A DNA stretch of 64,000 nucleotides from Mesorhizobium sp. J8 (GTDB lineage Bacteria > Pseudomonadota > Alphaproteobacteria > Rhizobiales > Rhizobiaceae), in assembly GCF_016591715.1 (NCBI RefSeq), contig NZ_AP024109.1:4278001-4342000 (forward strand), read 5' to 3'. The position numbers were made by a program, and so were the translations under genes. Below, one piece after another: positions 48,317 to 57,174 of this stretch. Each line of letters starts with the position of its first letter. Within the stretch, counting starts at the first letter, position 1. The notes beneath the pieces are model-generated. The model made no database searches, had not been told where the DNA came from, and saw only the letters and a list, made by a program, of their open reading frames with translations.

Positions 48317-49677
48317 ACGCCTTCTCGCGACGCGGGGCCTGCCCTGCCCTCAGCGCGCCGATGCAGACCGGCGACGGGCTTCTGGTGCGGCTCAACCCGG
48401 TCGCCGGGGGATTTGCTCCCAAGTCGCTGATCGGACTCGCCGAATCCGCCCTGCGCCACGGCAACGGCATCATGGAAGTGACCGCGCGCGGCAGCCTGCA
48501 GGTACGTGGTTTGACCGCCGAGAGCGCCCGGTTGCTGGCGGCCGAGGTGGACGCGCTGGGTATCGCGGCGCGGGCCGGCGTTCCGATCGAGACCGGGCCA
48601 CTGGCGGGGATCGATCCGCAAGAGATTGCCGATCCGCGGCCATTGGCCGAACGGATCAGGGCGGCGATCGAGGAGGCCGGGCTGACGGCGGGGCTGGGGC
48701 CGAAGGTATCGGTGGTTGTCGACGGCGGTGGCCAACTGGCGATGGATGCGGTGACAGCCGATGTGAGGCTGAGGGCCGTGCGGGCCGGCGGGGATGTCCG
48801 TTGGGCCGTGTCGGTTGCCGGCGACACGCTTGGTGCAAAGCCGCTCGCGACGGTCGATGCGCATGCCGGGCGTGACATTACAGTTGCTGCCCTCCGGATG
48901 GTCGCGGAAAAGGGCCGGGAGGCGCATACCCGCGATTTGTCGGAGCGGCAGTTGGCCTCTCTCGCAGGCTGGCACTCCTTCGCGCCCCCCTCTGTCCTGC
49001 CGGAGATGTCCGGCAGGACAGAGGGAGGCGCCGTAGAGGGCTATCGCTTGCCGATTGGCTTTTTCGAATTGAACGCCGGCCACGCGCTCGGCATCGTCCT
49101 GCCCTACGGCAGCATGCCGGCCCAAAACCTCATCAACCTGGCGACACAAGCCTCACACCTCGGCGCGACCGAAATCCGCCTCGCCCCCGGTCGTGCCCTG
49201 CTTGCCCTCGGCCTCTCTCCGTCCGCCTGTACCTCACTGCAAACCGCCGCCACAGCCCTCGGCTTCGTCACCGACCCCACCGATCCGCGCACCCGCATCG
49301 CCGCTTGCCCGGGCGCGCCGGCCTGCGCCTCCGGCCGCATTGCCACGCGCACCATCGCCGAGACAATCGCCAAGCAAAGCGCCGACCTCCTCGACGCCTC
49401 GCTGACGCTCCACATTTCCGGCTGCGCCAAGGGCTGCGCGCATCCCGGCACCACCGCGCTCACCCTGGTCGGCGACGAAAACGGAGCCGGACTTGTCGTG
49501 GACGGGACGGCAAAGGCCCTTCCTGACGGATACAGGCCGGGCTATGACGCCGCGCGCGGGGTTGCCGCCATTGCGGCGGCGGTCCGCCGTGAACGAAATC
49601 AAGGCGAGACCGCCGCCGCTTGCCTCACAAGGCTTGGCGCTGCCGGCGTCGCCGAACTCTATCGACGGAACCAGTGA
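48313..49677 (+). CDS. cobG: Precorrin-3B synthase
   Basis: 454 residues of the nitrite/sulfite reductase-like family. The 4Fe-4S ligands are in AACPGAPACASGR and HISGCAKGCAHPG. CobG is the O2-dependent monooxygenase that makes precorrin-3B, the mark of the aerobic pathway. The middle of the gene (48982-49031) contains a 50-bp near-perfect palindrome read in frame, adding residues such as SVLPEMSGRTEGGA between the two halves of the enzyme. The reading frame stays open, so the protein is probably made. Confidence 0.92.
   Translation: MNAFSRRGACPALSAPMQTGDGLLVRLNPVAGGFAPKSLIGLAESALRHGNGIMEVTARGSLQVRGLTAESARLLAAEVDALGIAARAGVPIETGPLAGIDPQEIADPRPLAERIRAAIEEAGLTAGLGPKVSVVVDGGGQLAMDAVTADVRLRAVRAGGDVRWAVSVAGDTLGAKPLATVDAHAGRDITVAALRMVAEKGREAHTRDLSERQLASLAGWHSFAPPSVLPEMSGRTEGGAVEGYRLPIGFFELNAGHALGIVLPYGSMPAQNLINLATQASHLGATEIRLAPGRALLALGLSPSACTSLQTAATALGFVTDPTDPRTRIAACPGAPACASGRIATRTIAETIAKQSADLLDASLTLHISGCAKGCAHPGTTALTLVGDENGAGLVVDGTAKALPDGYRPGYDAARGVAAIAAAVRRERNQGETAAACLTRLGAAGVAELYRRNQ
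48982..49031. repeat. 50-bp palindrome inside cobG
   Basis: CCCTCTGTCCTGCCGGA (48988-49004) and TCCGGCAGGACAGAGGG (49009-49025) are exact complements around GATG, and GCGCC/GGCGC extend the stem with one mismatch. The CTGTCCTGCCGGA wording recurs in rhizobial intergenic repeats. It is translated as part of CobG. Confidence 0.75.
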
Positions 49678-50310
49678 ATGGCCGCCTACGACTATATCCA
49701 TGACGGGATGGCGATCTACGAGCGCTCTTTCGCCATCATCCGCGCCGAGGCGGACCTGTCGCGCTTCTCCGAGGCCGAAGCCGATGTCGCGATCCGCATG
49801 ATCCATGCCTGCGGCCAGGTCGAAGCCGCCAAGAATTTCGTCTTCTCCAGCGATTTCGTCGCCGCCGCTCGTACCGCCCTCGCCGCCGGCGCGCCGATCT
49901 TCTGCGATGCCGAAATGGTCGCGCATGGCGTCACTCGCGCCCGGCTGCCGGCCGGCAACGAGGTGATCTGCACGCTGCGTGACCCGCGCACGCACGACAT
50001 CGCCAGAGAGATCGGCAACACGCGCTCGGCCGCGGCGATCGATCTGTGGGGCGAGCGCATGGCCGGCTCCGTCGTTGCCATCGGCAATGCGCCGACCGCG
50101 CTGTTCTATCTCTTGGAAAAACTGCGCGACGGCGCGCCGAAGCCCGCCGCGATCATCGGCATGCCGGTCGGCTTCGTCGGTGCCGCCGAATCCAAGGACG
50201 CGCTAGCCGACAATTCCTATGGCGTACCTTATGCCATCGTGCGCGGCAGGCTGGGCGGCAGCGCCATGACCGCCGCCGCGCTCAACTCTCTGGCGAGGCC
50301 CGGCCTGTGA
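49678..50310 (+). CDS. cobH: Precorrin-8X methylmutase
   Basis: 210 residues starting at the base after the cobG stop. AYDYIHDGMAIYERSF, the catalytic-site segment FCDAEMVAHGV and IIGMPVGFVGAAESK are family motifs. It moves the methyl group from C11 to C12, giving hydrogenobyrinate. The stop overlaps the GTG of cobI (GTGA). Confidence 0.95.
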   Translation: MAAYDYIHDGMAIYERSFAIIRAEADLSRFSEAEADVAIRMIHACGQVEAAKNFVFSSDFVAAARTALAAGAPIFCDAEMVAHGVTRARLPAGNEVICTLRDPRTHDIAREIGNTRSAAAIDLWGERMAGSVVAIGNAPTALFYLLEKLRDGAPKPAAIIGMPVGFVGAAESKDALADNSYGVPYAIVRGRLGGSAMTAAALNSLARPGL

Positions 50311-51056
50311 ACGCGATCGTGGAAGGCCGTCTGGTCGGCGTCGGCACCGGCCCCGGCGATCCGGAGCTTTTGACGCTGAAGGCCGCGCGGGCATTGGCCG
50401 AGGCCGACGTCGTCGCCTATTTCGCCAAGCGCGGCAACAACAGCAATGCGCGCGCCATCGTCGAGGCGCGCTTCCGCCCGGACATGATCGAGCTGCCGCT
50501 GCTCTATCCGGTGACGACGGAGATCGACAAGGATCACGACGACTACCGCGCGCAGATCACCGATTTCTATGAACAGTCGGCCGAGCAGATCGCCGAGCAT
50601 CTCGGCGCCGGCAGGATGGTTGCCGTTTTGTCGGAGGGCGACCCGCTTTTCTACGGCTCCTACATGCACCTGCATGTGCGCCTGGCGCATCGCTTCCCGA
50701 CCGAGGTCATCCCCGGCATCACCGCCATGTCCGGTTGCTGGTCGCAGACCGGCCTGCCGATCGTCCAGGGCGACGACGTGCTGACCGTGCTGCCAGGCAC
50801 GATGAGCGAGTTCGAATTGACCCGGCGCCTCGCCGACACCGATGCCGCCGTCATCATGAAGGTCGGCCGCAACCTGCCGAAGATCCGCCGCGCGCTGGAA
50901 GCGACCGGCAAGTTGGCCAAGGCCGTCTATGTCGAGCGCGGCTCCATGCCGGGCAGCGTCTCGATGCGGCTCGCCGAAAAGCCGGACGACAAGGCGCCCT
51001 ATTTCGCCATCGTGCTGGTCGCTGGCTGGTCGGCCCGTCCCGGGGCAAAGCCGTGA
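50307..51056 (+). CDS. cobI: Precorrin-2 C20-methyltransferase
   Basis: 249 residues from GTG (50307), which overlaps the cobH stop. The tetrapyrrole methylase motifs are VGVGTGPGDPELLTLKA, LSEGDPLFYGSYMHL and VIPGITAMSGCW. It uses SAM to methylate C20 of precorrin-2. A much longer open frame extends upstream inside cobH but in another frame and is not used. It overlaps cobJ by 4 bp (GTGA). Confidence 0.95.
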   Translation: MNAIVEGRLVGVGTGPGDPELLTLKAARALAEADVVAYFAKRGNNSNARAIVEARFRPDMIELPLLYPVTTEIDKDHDDYRAQITDFYEQSAEQIAEHLGAGRMVAVLSEGDPLFYGSYMHLHVRLAHRFPTEVIPGITAMSGCWSQTGLPIVQGDDVLTVLPGTMSEFELTRRLADTDAAVIMKVGRNLPKIRRALEATGKLAKAVYVERGSMPGSVSMRLAEKPDDKAPYFAIVLVAGWSARPGAKP

Positions 51057-51817
51057 GCGGCCGCCTTACCGTCATCGGTCTCGGGCCCGGCAATGCGGAC
51101 CAGGTCACGCCGCAGGCTGCCAATGCCGTCGCCGAGGCTTCCTTCTTCTATGGCTACAAGCCCTATCTCGACCGGCTGGAGCTGCGGCCGGATCAGACCC
51201 GCATCGCCTCCGACAACCGCGAGGAGCTTGCCCGTTCCAACGAGGCGCTGGCCAAGGCCGCCGAAGGCCACAACGTCGCCGTCGTTTCCGGCGGCGATCC
51301 CGGCGTCTTCGCCATGGCCGCGGCCGTTTGCGAGGCGATCGAAGCCGGTCCTGCGGAATGGCGTGCCATCGACCTTTCGGTCGTTCCGGGCGTCACCGCC
51401 ATGCTCGCGGTCGCCGCCCGCATCGGCGCGCCGCTCGGTCATGATTTCTGCGCCATCTCGCTCTCCGACAATCTGAAACCCTGGGAGTTGATCGAGCTGC
51501 GCCTGCTCGCGGCCGCCGGAGCCGGCTTCGTCATCGCGCTCTACAACCCGATCAGCAAGGCCCGCCCCTGGCAGCTCGGCCGCGCCTTCGAATGCCTGAA
51601 GGCGATCCTGCCCGGCACCACGCCGGTGATCTTCGGCCGCGCCGCCGGCCGGCCGGACGAGCGCATCGAGGTTTTCCTGTTGGCGGACGCCGATGCGGCA
51701 AAGGCCGACATGTCGACCTGCATCATCATCGGCTCGCCCGAGACCCGGATCATCAAGCGCGGCGAGCAACCCGCGCTGGTCTACACGCCGCGTTCGGCAA
51801 CGGGCGCGAAAAGATGA
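51053..51817 (+). CDS. cobJ: Precorrin-3B C17-methyltransferase
   Basis: 254 residues from GTG (51053) overlapping the cobI stop. TVIGLGPGNADQVTPQA, VVSGGDPGVFAMAAAV and the specific ISLSDNLKPWELIE are CobJ motifs. It methylates C17 with ring contraction. The last 37 bp overlap the 3' end of cobK on the other strand. Confidence 0.95.
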   Translation: MSGRLTVIGLGPGNADQVTPQAANAVAEASFFYGYKPYLDRLELRPDQTRIASDNREELARSNEALAKAAEGHNVAVVSGGDPGVFAMAAAVCEAIEAGPAEWRAIDLSVVPGVTAMLAVAARIGAPLGHDFCAISLSDNLKPWELIELRLLAAAGAGFVIALYNPISKARPWQLGRAFECLKAILPGTTPVIFGRAAGRPDERIEVFLLADADAAKADMSTCIIIGSPETRIIKRGEQPALVYTPRSATGAKR

Positions 51818-52548
51818 TCGACCTTTGCCGCCAGCGCATCGACGGTCTCGGCCGAGGGAACCTCCGGCAGCGCTGGCCGGCGGATCATGACCACCTCGAT
51901 GCCGAGCGCCCGCGCAGCGGCGATCTTGCCATAGGTCGCCTCACCGCCGCTGTTCTTGGAAACGACGGCATCGATGCCGTACTTTTCGAGCAACGCCCGC
52001 TCATCCGCTTCCGGGAACGGCCCGCGCGCCAGCAGGTAGAGCGCATCGGGCACGGCGAGCTTCGGCTCGATCGGATCGACGCTGCGGATCAAATAGCGGT
52101 GTTGCGGCGCGGCCTCGAAGGCGCCGGCCTCCTGCCGGCCGATGGCGAGGAAAACGCGACGCGGCGCTGTGCCGAGCACCCTTGCCGCCTCGGTAACATT
52201 GTCGACCAGCGTCCAGCGATCGCCGGCGAGCGGTTCCCAGCCGGGACGGCGCAGCGCCAGGATCGGCACACCGGATTGCCGCGCCGCTTGGGCAGCGTTG
52301 ACGGAGATGCGCGCGGCGTATGGATGCGTGGCGTCGATCAGCAGATCGATATGTTCCTCGTGAAGATAGGCAGCCAGCCCGTCGGCGCCGCCAAAGCCGC
52401 CGACACGCACCGGCACGCCTTGCGCCGCGGGACTTTCGGTGCGGCCGGCCAGCGACAGCGTGACCGACAAATCGGAGCGGCGGACGAGCTTCCCGGCCAA
52501 CTGCCGGGCTTCCGTGGTTCCGCCGAGGATCAGAATGCGGTGGGTCAT
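51781..52548 (-). CDS. cobK: Precorrin-6A reductase, antisense within the cob operon
   Basis: 255 residues starting MTHRILILGGTTEARQLAGK, the NADPH-binding beginning of CobK/CbiJ; PGWEPLAGDRW and the VVSKNSGGEATYGKIAAAR segment are family motifs. It reduces precorrin-6A to dihydro-precorrin-6. It is the only cob gene on the minus strand: its 3' end overlaps cobJ by 37 bp and its ATG (52548, or one codon earlier at 52551) lies against the cobL ATG (52550) in CATCATG. It must be transcribed from a promoter inside cobL, antisense to the main operon. Confidence 0.94.
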   Translation of the reverse strand: MTHRILILGGTTEARQLAGKLVRRSDLSVTLSLAGRTESPAAQGVPVRVGGFGGADGLAAYLHEEHIDLLIDATHPYAARISVNAAQAARQSGVPILALRRPGWEPLAGDRWTLVDNVTEAARVLGTAPRRVFLAIGRQEAGAFEAAPQHRYLIRSVDPIEPKLAVPDALYLLARGPFPEADERALLEKYGIDAVVSKNSGGEATYGKIAAARALGIEVVMIRRPALPEVPSAETVDALAAKVDHLFAPVAERGV

Positions 52549-52549
52549 C

Positions 52550-53791
52550 ATGCCTGCTAAGGGTCCGCGCGCCGCCAAGCCCGCCTCAAAATGGCTCACC
52601 ATCGTCGGCATCGGCGAGGACGGTGTAGCGGGTCTCGGCGACGAGGCCAAGCAGCGCATCGCGCAGGCGGACGTCGTGTTCGGCGGAAAGCGGCATCTCG
52701 CGCTTGTCTCTTCCCTCGCCAACGGCGAAACCCGCTCATGGCCGACACCCTTCGACGCCGAAATGCGCGACGTGCTGGCGCTCGCGGGCAAGGACGTCTG
52801 CGTGCTGGCCTCCGGCGACCCGTTCTTTCACGGCGTCGGCGTCACGCTGGCCCGCAAGGTAGAACCGGAACAGATGCTCGTCCTGCCGGCGCCCTCATCT
52901 CTGTCGCTGGCGGCATCGCGCCTCGGCTGGGCCTTGCAGGACGTCGAGACCATCTCGCTGCACGGCCATCCGATCGACCTGATCCGGCCCCTGCTCCACC
53001 CCGGCGCGCGCATCCTTGCCCTGACATCGGATGGCGACGCGCCGGTCGCCATCGCCGCGCTGCTCGACGAACTCGGTTTCGGCCCGTCGCGATTCACGGT
53101 CCTCGAAGCGCTGGGCGGCCCCGATGAGATGCGCCGCGCCGCTCGAGCCGATGCCTTCGATCTCAAAAACATCAATTCGCTCAACGTGCTGGCGCTCGAA
53201 ATTGAATCGACTCCGGATGCGCGCGTCCTGCCTTTGACCGTCGGCCTTGCCGACCACCTGTTCGAGCATGACGGCCAGATCACCAAGCGCGAGATCCGCG
53301 CCATCACGCTGTCGGCGCTGGCGCCCCGGCGCGGTGAGTTGCTGTGGGACATCGGCGCCGGTTCGGGCTCGATCGGCATCGAATGGATGCTGGCGCATCC
53401 CTCATTGCGCGCCATTGCCATCGAAGCCAACGGCGAGCGCGCCGCCCGCATCGCCCGCAATGCCGCGCATTGTGGCGTGCCGGACCTTGTCGTGATCGAA
53501 GGCGCCGCGCCCAAGGCGTTCGCCAAGCTGGAAACACCGGATGCGATCTTCATCGGCGGCGGTGGCAGCGATGCCGGCGTGCTCGAGAAGGCCATCAAGG
53601 CGCTACGTCCCGGTGGCCGGCTCGTCGCCAACGCGGTGACGCTGGAGATGGAGGCGCTGCTGCTCGACCAGCACAACAGGCGCGGCGGCGACCTCACCCG
53701 CATCGCGCTATCGCGGGCGGCGCCGGTCGGCTCGATGCAAGCCTGGCGTCCAGCCATGCCGGTCACGCAGTGGAGTTGGATGAAACCATGA
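52550..53791 (+). CDS. cobL: Precorrin-6B C5,15-methyltransferase (decarboxylating), CbiE-CbiT fusion
   Basis: 413 residues. Residues 1-205 are the CbiE-like tetrapyrrole methylase (WLTIVGIGEDGVAGLG; VLASGDPFFHGVG), and residues about 215-413 the CbiT-like SAM methyltransferase (LLWDIGAGSGSIGIEWM). It methylates C5 and C15 and decarboxylates the C12 acetate. The ATG at 52550 overlaps the start region of the divergent cobK. The stop overlaps the cobE ATG (ATGA). Confidence 0.94.
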   Translation: MPAKGPRAAKPASKWLTIVGIGEDGVAGLGDEAKQRIAQADVVFGGKRHLALVSSLANGETRSWPTPFDAEMRDVLALAGKDVCVLASGDPFFHGVGVTLARKVEPEQMLVLPAPSSLSLAASRLGWALQDVETISLHGHPIDLIRPLLHPGARILALTSDGDAPVAIAALLDELGFGPSRFTVLEALGGPDEMRRAARADAFDLKNINSLNVLALEIESTPDARVLPLTVGLADHLFEHDGQITKREIRAITLSALAPRRGELLWDIGAGSGSIGIEWMLAHPSLRAIAIEANGERAARIARNAAHCGVPDLVVIEGAAPKAFAKLETPDAIFIGGGGSDAGVLEKAIKALRPGGRLVANAVTLEMEALLLDQHNRRGGDLTRIALSRAAPVGSMQAWRPAMPVTQWSWMKP

Positions 53792-54288
53792 TGGTCGCGG
53801 GCATAGGCAGCCGCAAGGGCGTGAGCGTCGAAGAAGTATTGACGGCGATCGAGACCGCGCTTGAAGCGCATGGCCTGCCCCTAACGGCATTGTCCGCCTT
53901 GGCGACAACCGAATTCAAACGCAACGAAGAAGCTATTTTTGCCGCCGGTCGTAGGCTCAGCCTCCCGGTACTAGTGGTGGACGCCGCTGGCTCCGAACCA
54001 CCGCTCCCCCTCACCCAGCCTCCGCTTCGCTCGGCTGACCTCTCCCCGAGGGGAGAGGAGGCTACCAACGCTGGCGCCAGCCTCTTCTCCCCACCGGGGA
54101 GAAGGTGGCCCGAAGGGCCGGATGAGGGGGCCGCCTCGCGCAACCTCTCGCAAGAACTCGCCGGCACTCCGTCGGTGTCGGAGGCATCCGCGCTCGCGGT
54201 TGCCGGGGCCGGCGCAAGACTGCTCGGGCCTCGCACGGTGCTTGGCCCGGTCACCTGCGCCATCGCCATCAGCGGAGATGCGCCATGA
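53788..54288 (+). CDS. cobE: CobE, cobalamin biosynthesis protein with in-frame repeat insertion
   Basis: 166 residues, against about 130 usual for CobE. The N-terminal [20 protein letters not shown] and C-terminal [20 protein letters not shown] match the CobE/CbiG C-terminal family. Between them about 43 residues ([18 protein letters not shown] to [10 protein letters not shown]) are encoded by a palindromic mosaic repeat of the same kind as in the nuoI-nuoJ gap. The frame is intact, so the insertion probably forms a surface loop. CobE is thought to help make precorrin intermediates; its exact step is unsettled. It overlaps cobM by 4 bp. Confidence 0.88.
   Translation: MMVAGIGSRKGVSVEEVLTAIETALEAHGLPLTALSALATTEFKRNEEAIFAAGRRLSLPVLVVDAAGSEPPLPLTQPPLRSADLSPRGEEATNAGASLFSPPGRRWPEGPDEGAASRNLSQELAGTPSVSEASALAVAGAGARLLGPRTVLGPVTCAIAISGDAP
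54001..54130. repeat. Mosaic palindromic repeat (RIME-like) inside cobE
   Basis: Three stems follow each other: CCTCTCCCC/GGGGAGAGG (54039-54058), CTTCTCCCC/GGGGAGAAG (54084-54104) and GGCCC/GGGCC (54107-54119), ending in GGATGAGGG. The last two stems and their order match the copy at 31695-31818. The whole is translated in frame. Confidence 0.85.
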
Positions 54289-55049
54289 CCGTCCATTTCA
54301 TCGGTGCCGGCCCGGGCGCGGCCGATCTCATCACCTTGCGCGGCGCGCGGCTGCTGGCCAGTTGCCCGGTCTGCCTCCATGCGGGTTCGATCGTAGCGCC
54401 GGAGTTGCTCGAGCATTGCGCGCCCGGTACCAAGCTGATCGACACCGCGCCGATGTCGCTCGACGAGATCGAGGCCGAATATGTCGCCGCGCACAAGGCC
54501 GGCCAGGATGTCGCGCGCCTGCATTCCGGCGATCTTTCGGTGTGGAGCGCCGTCGCGGAGCAGATCAGGCGCCTGGAAAAGCACCGCATCCCCTACACGT
54601 TGACGCCGGGCGTGCCCTCATTCGCGGCGGCGGCGGCGGCGCTTCGCCGCGAGCTCACCATTCCCGAGCTCGCGCAGAGCCTGGTGCTGACCCGCGTTTC
54701 CGGCCGCGCCTCGAAGATGCCGCCGGGCGAGACGCTGGCCGGCTTCGGCCGCACCGGCGCCACGCTCGCCATTCATCTTGCCATCCACGCCATCGATCGC
54801 GTCGTTGCCGATTTGACGCCGCTTTACGGCGCCGAGTGTCCGGTCGCGGTCGTCTTCCGCGTCTCCTGGCCGGACGAACGCATCCTGACCGGCACGCTCG
54901 GCACCATCGAAGCGCTGCTGGCGCAAAACCCTATGGAACGCACGGCAATCATCTTCGTCGGCAGTTCCCTCGCGGCTCAGGATTTCGGCGAAAGCTCACT
55001 CTACGACGCCCATTACCAGCGGCGTTTTCGCGGACGGGACGGATTGTGA
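54285..55049 (+). CDS. cobM: Precorrin-4 C11-methyltransferase
   Basis: 254 residues. [39 protein letters not shown] and [17 protein letters not shown] are CobM motifs. It methylates C11 with SAM. Its ATG overlaps the cobE stop (ATGA) and its stop overlaps the GTG of cobA (GTGA). Confidence 0.95.
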   Translation: MTVHFIGAGPGAADLITLRGARLLASCPVCLHAGSIVAPELLEHCAPGTKLIDTAPMSLDEIEAEYVAAHKAGQDVARLHSGDLSVWSAVAEQIRRLEKHRIPYTLTPGVPSFAAAAAALRRELTIPELAQSLVLTRVSGRASKMPPGETLAGFGRTGATLAIHLAIHAIDRVVADLTPLYGAECPVAVVFRVSWPDERILTGTLGTIEALLAQNPMERTAIIFVGSSLAAQDFGESSLYDAHYQRRFRGRDGL

Positions 55050-55861
55050 ACGGCGGCGCCAATATGAACGGACGGGCAAATGTGGATCAGGCGCTGGCGC
55101 GGCTGAACTTCAAGCCGCGCGAGCTGGAGCCCGGCCACGTCTGGCTGGCCGGCGCCGGCCCGGGCGATCCGGGCTGCCTTACGCTTGAGGTGCTGGCCGC
55201 GCTCGGGCAATGCGACGCGCTGGTCTATGACGCGCTGGTCTCGCCCGATGTCGTGGCGGTCGCTCAAGGCGCTGAGCTTTTCTACGCCGGAAAACGCGGC
55301 GGCCAACCTTCGATGAAGCAGGACGATATCAATGCCCTGCTGGTGCGGCTGGCGCGCGAAGGCCGCCGAGTCGTGCGGCTCAAGGGCGGCGACCCCTATA
55401 TTTTCGGCCGTGGCGGCGAAGAGGCTTTGGCGCTCGCGGGCGAAAAAATTCCGTTCCGAGTGCTCTCCGGCCTGACTTCAGGCCTCAGCGCGCTTGCCGC
55501 AACCGGCATTCCGGCCACCATGCGCGGCATCAACAAGGCCGTCATCCTGGCGACGGGTCACGCGGCGGGCACTGATGACGATATCGACTGGACGGCGATC
55601 GCCCGCACCGGACAGCCGGTCGTCGTCTATATGGGCATGGCCAATCTTCCCCGGATTGCGGCCGCCCTGCTTGAGGGCGGCCTCGCACCTTCGACCCCGG
55701 CCGCGGTGATCGTCGCGGCAACCACGCCGCAGGAACGCATCGTTGTCGCCACGCTCGCCACCATCGCCGAGGAGGCCGCGGCCGCCGGGCTCGCCTCGCC
55801 GGCGCTGATCGTGGTCGGCGGCATCGTCGCCATGCGCGCGGCACTGGCGGGCGGCGCATGA
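55046..55861 (+). CDS. cobA: Uroporphyrinogen-III C-methyltransferase
   Basis: 271 residues from GTG 55046 (overlapping cobM), or 265 from the ATG at 55064. [36 protein letters not shown] and [18 protein letters not shown] are typical of SUMT. It makes precorrin-2, the branch point to B12 and siroheme. Only the single-domain methylase is present; no CysG-type oxidase/chelatase part is fused. It overlaps cobB by 4 bp. Confidence 0.94.
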   Translation: MNGGANMNGRANVDQALARLNFKPRELEPGHVWLAGAGPGDPGCLTLEVLAALGQCDALVYDALVSPDVVAVAQGAELFYAGKRGGQPSMKQDDINALLVRLAREGRRVVRLKGGDPYIFGRGGEEALALAGEKIPFRVLSGLTSGLSALAATGIPATMRGINKAVILATGHAAGTDDDIDWTAIARTGQPVVVYMGMANLPRIAAALLEGGLAPSTPAAVIVAATTPQERIVVATLATIAEEAAAAGLASPALIVVGGIVAMRAALAGGA

Positions 55862-57174
55862 CGGCGCGCGCGATCATCATCGGCGCGCCGCGCTCCGGCT
55901 CGGGCAAAACCAGCGTCACCATCGGCCTGTTGCGCGCGCTCGCCCGGCGCGGCCTGAAGGTGCGCGGCGCGAAATCCGGACCGGACTATATCGACCCCGG
56001 CTTCCACACCGCCGCCACCGGCTTGTCCTGTGTCAATCTCGACAGTTGGGCGATGTCGCCTGCCCTGCTCAATGCGCTGGCGGCCCAAGCCGCGGACGAT
56101 GCCGAATACGTCATCCTCGAAAGCGCGATGGGCCTGTTCGACGGAATCCCCGCGCCGGAAGGCCGCTCCGGCTCGGCCGCCGATCTCGCCCGGCTCTACG
56201 GCCTGCCGGTGCTTCTGGTGCTCGATGTTTCCGGACAGTCGACCACGGCCGCCGCCGTCGCCAAGGGTTTCGCCACCTACGATCCGGATGTCCGCATGGC
56301 CGGCGTCGTGCTCAATCGGCTCGGCAGCGAACGCCACCGGCGGCTGTCCGGCGACGCCATCGAAGCGATCGGCCTGCCCGTGGTCGGCGCCATCCTGCGC
56401 GATCCGACGCTCAACCTGCCGGAGCGGCATCTCGGCCTCGTCCAGGCCGGCGAGTACGAAAACCTGATGGCGCATCTCGACCGCCTGGCCGACATGGTCG
56501 AGAAGTCGCTCGATATCGACGCTATCCTAGCGCTGGCCACTCCGTTGCAACCGGCAGCCGGCGACTTCGGTGGTGCCTTGCAGCCGCCCGGGCAGCGCAT
56601 CGCACTGGCGGAGGACGCCGCCTTCACGTTCCTCTATCCGCATGTCGCCACGCATTGGCGCAGGGCCGGCGCCGAGATCGTGCCCTTCTCGCCGCTGGCC
56701 GACGAAGCGCCGGCTGAGGACTGCGATGTCTGCTGGCTGCCCGGCGGTTATCCCGAACTCCATGCCGGCAAGCTTGCGGCCGCGACAAACTTCCAGGCGG
56801 GAACAACGCGATTCGCGGCGGCGAAGCCGGTTCACGGCGAGTGCGGCGGCTTCATGGTGCTGGGCGAAATACTGGAAGACGCGGAGGGGACAAGCCACAG
56901 GATGCTTGGCCTGCTTGGCCATTCGACCAGCTTCGCCAGGCGCAAGATGAATCTCGGCTATCGAGAGGCGCGATTGCGCGCCGCCTGCCCATTAGGACCC
57001 GAGGGCACGTTGATCCGAGGCCACGAATTCCACTACGCGCATATGACGGGCACCGGCAATGACGAGCCCTTGGCCGACCTTGCCGATGGCCAGGGCAATC
57101 CGCTGGGCGCCTCCGGCTACCGGCGTGGCCATGTCAGCGGCACTTTCTTCCATGCCATTGCGAGGAGCGCATGA
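55858..57174 (+). CDS. cobB: Hydrogenobyrinate a,c-diamide synthase
   Basis: 438 residues. N-terminal dethiobiotin-synthetase-like ATPase domain with IIGAPRSGSGKTSVTIGLLR and a C-terminal class I glutaminase-like domain with the Cys in KPVHGECGGFMVLGE. It amidates the a and c side chains using glutamine. Start and stop overlap cobA and cobS (ATGA both). Confidence 0.94.
   Translation: MTARAIIIGAPRSGSGKTSVTIGLLRALARRGLKVRGAKSGPDYIDPGFHTAATGLSCVNLDSWAMSPALLNALAAQAADDAEYVILESAMGLFDGIPAPEGRSGSAADLARLYGLPVLLVLDVSGQSTTAAAVAKGFATYDPDVRMAGVVLNRLGSERHRRLSGDAIEAIGLPVVGAILRDPTLNLPERHLGLVQAGEYENLMAHLDRLADMVEKSLDIDAILALATPLQPAAGDFGGALQPPGQRIALAEDAAFTFLYPHVATHWRRAGAEIVPFSPLADEAPAEDCDVCWLPGGYPELHAGKLAAATNFQAGTTRFAAAKPVHGECGGFMVLGEILEDAEGTSHRMLGLLGHSTSFARRKMNLGYREARLRAACPLGPEGTLIRGHEFHYAHMTGTGNDEPLADLADGQGNPLGASGYRRGHVSGTFFHAIARSA

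Noticed and set aside
53788..54288. cobE as a pseudogene because of the inserted repeat
   Set aside because: The frame is intact through the insert, the conserved C-terminal part follows, and the stop is coupled to cobM, so a functional protein is more likely.
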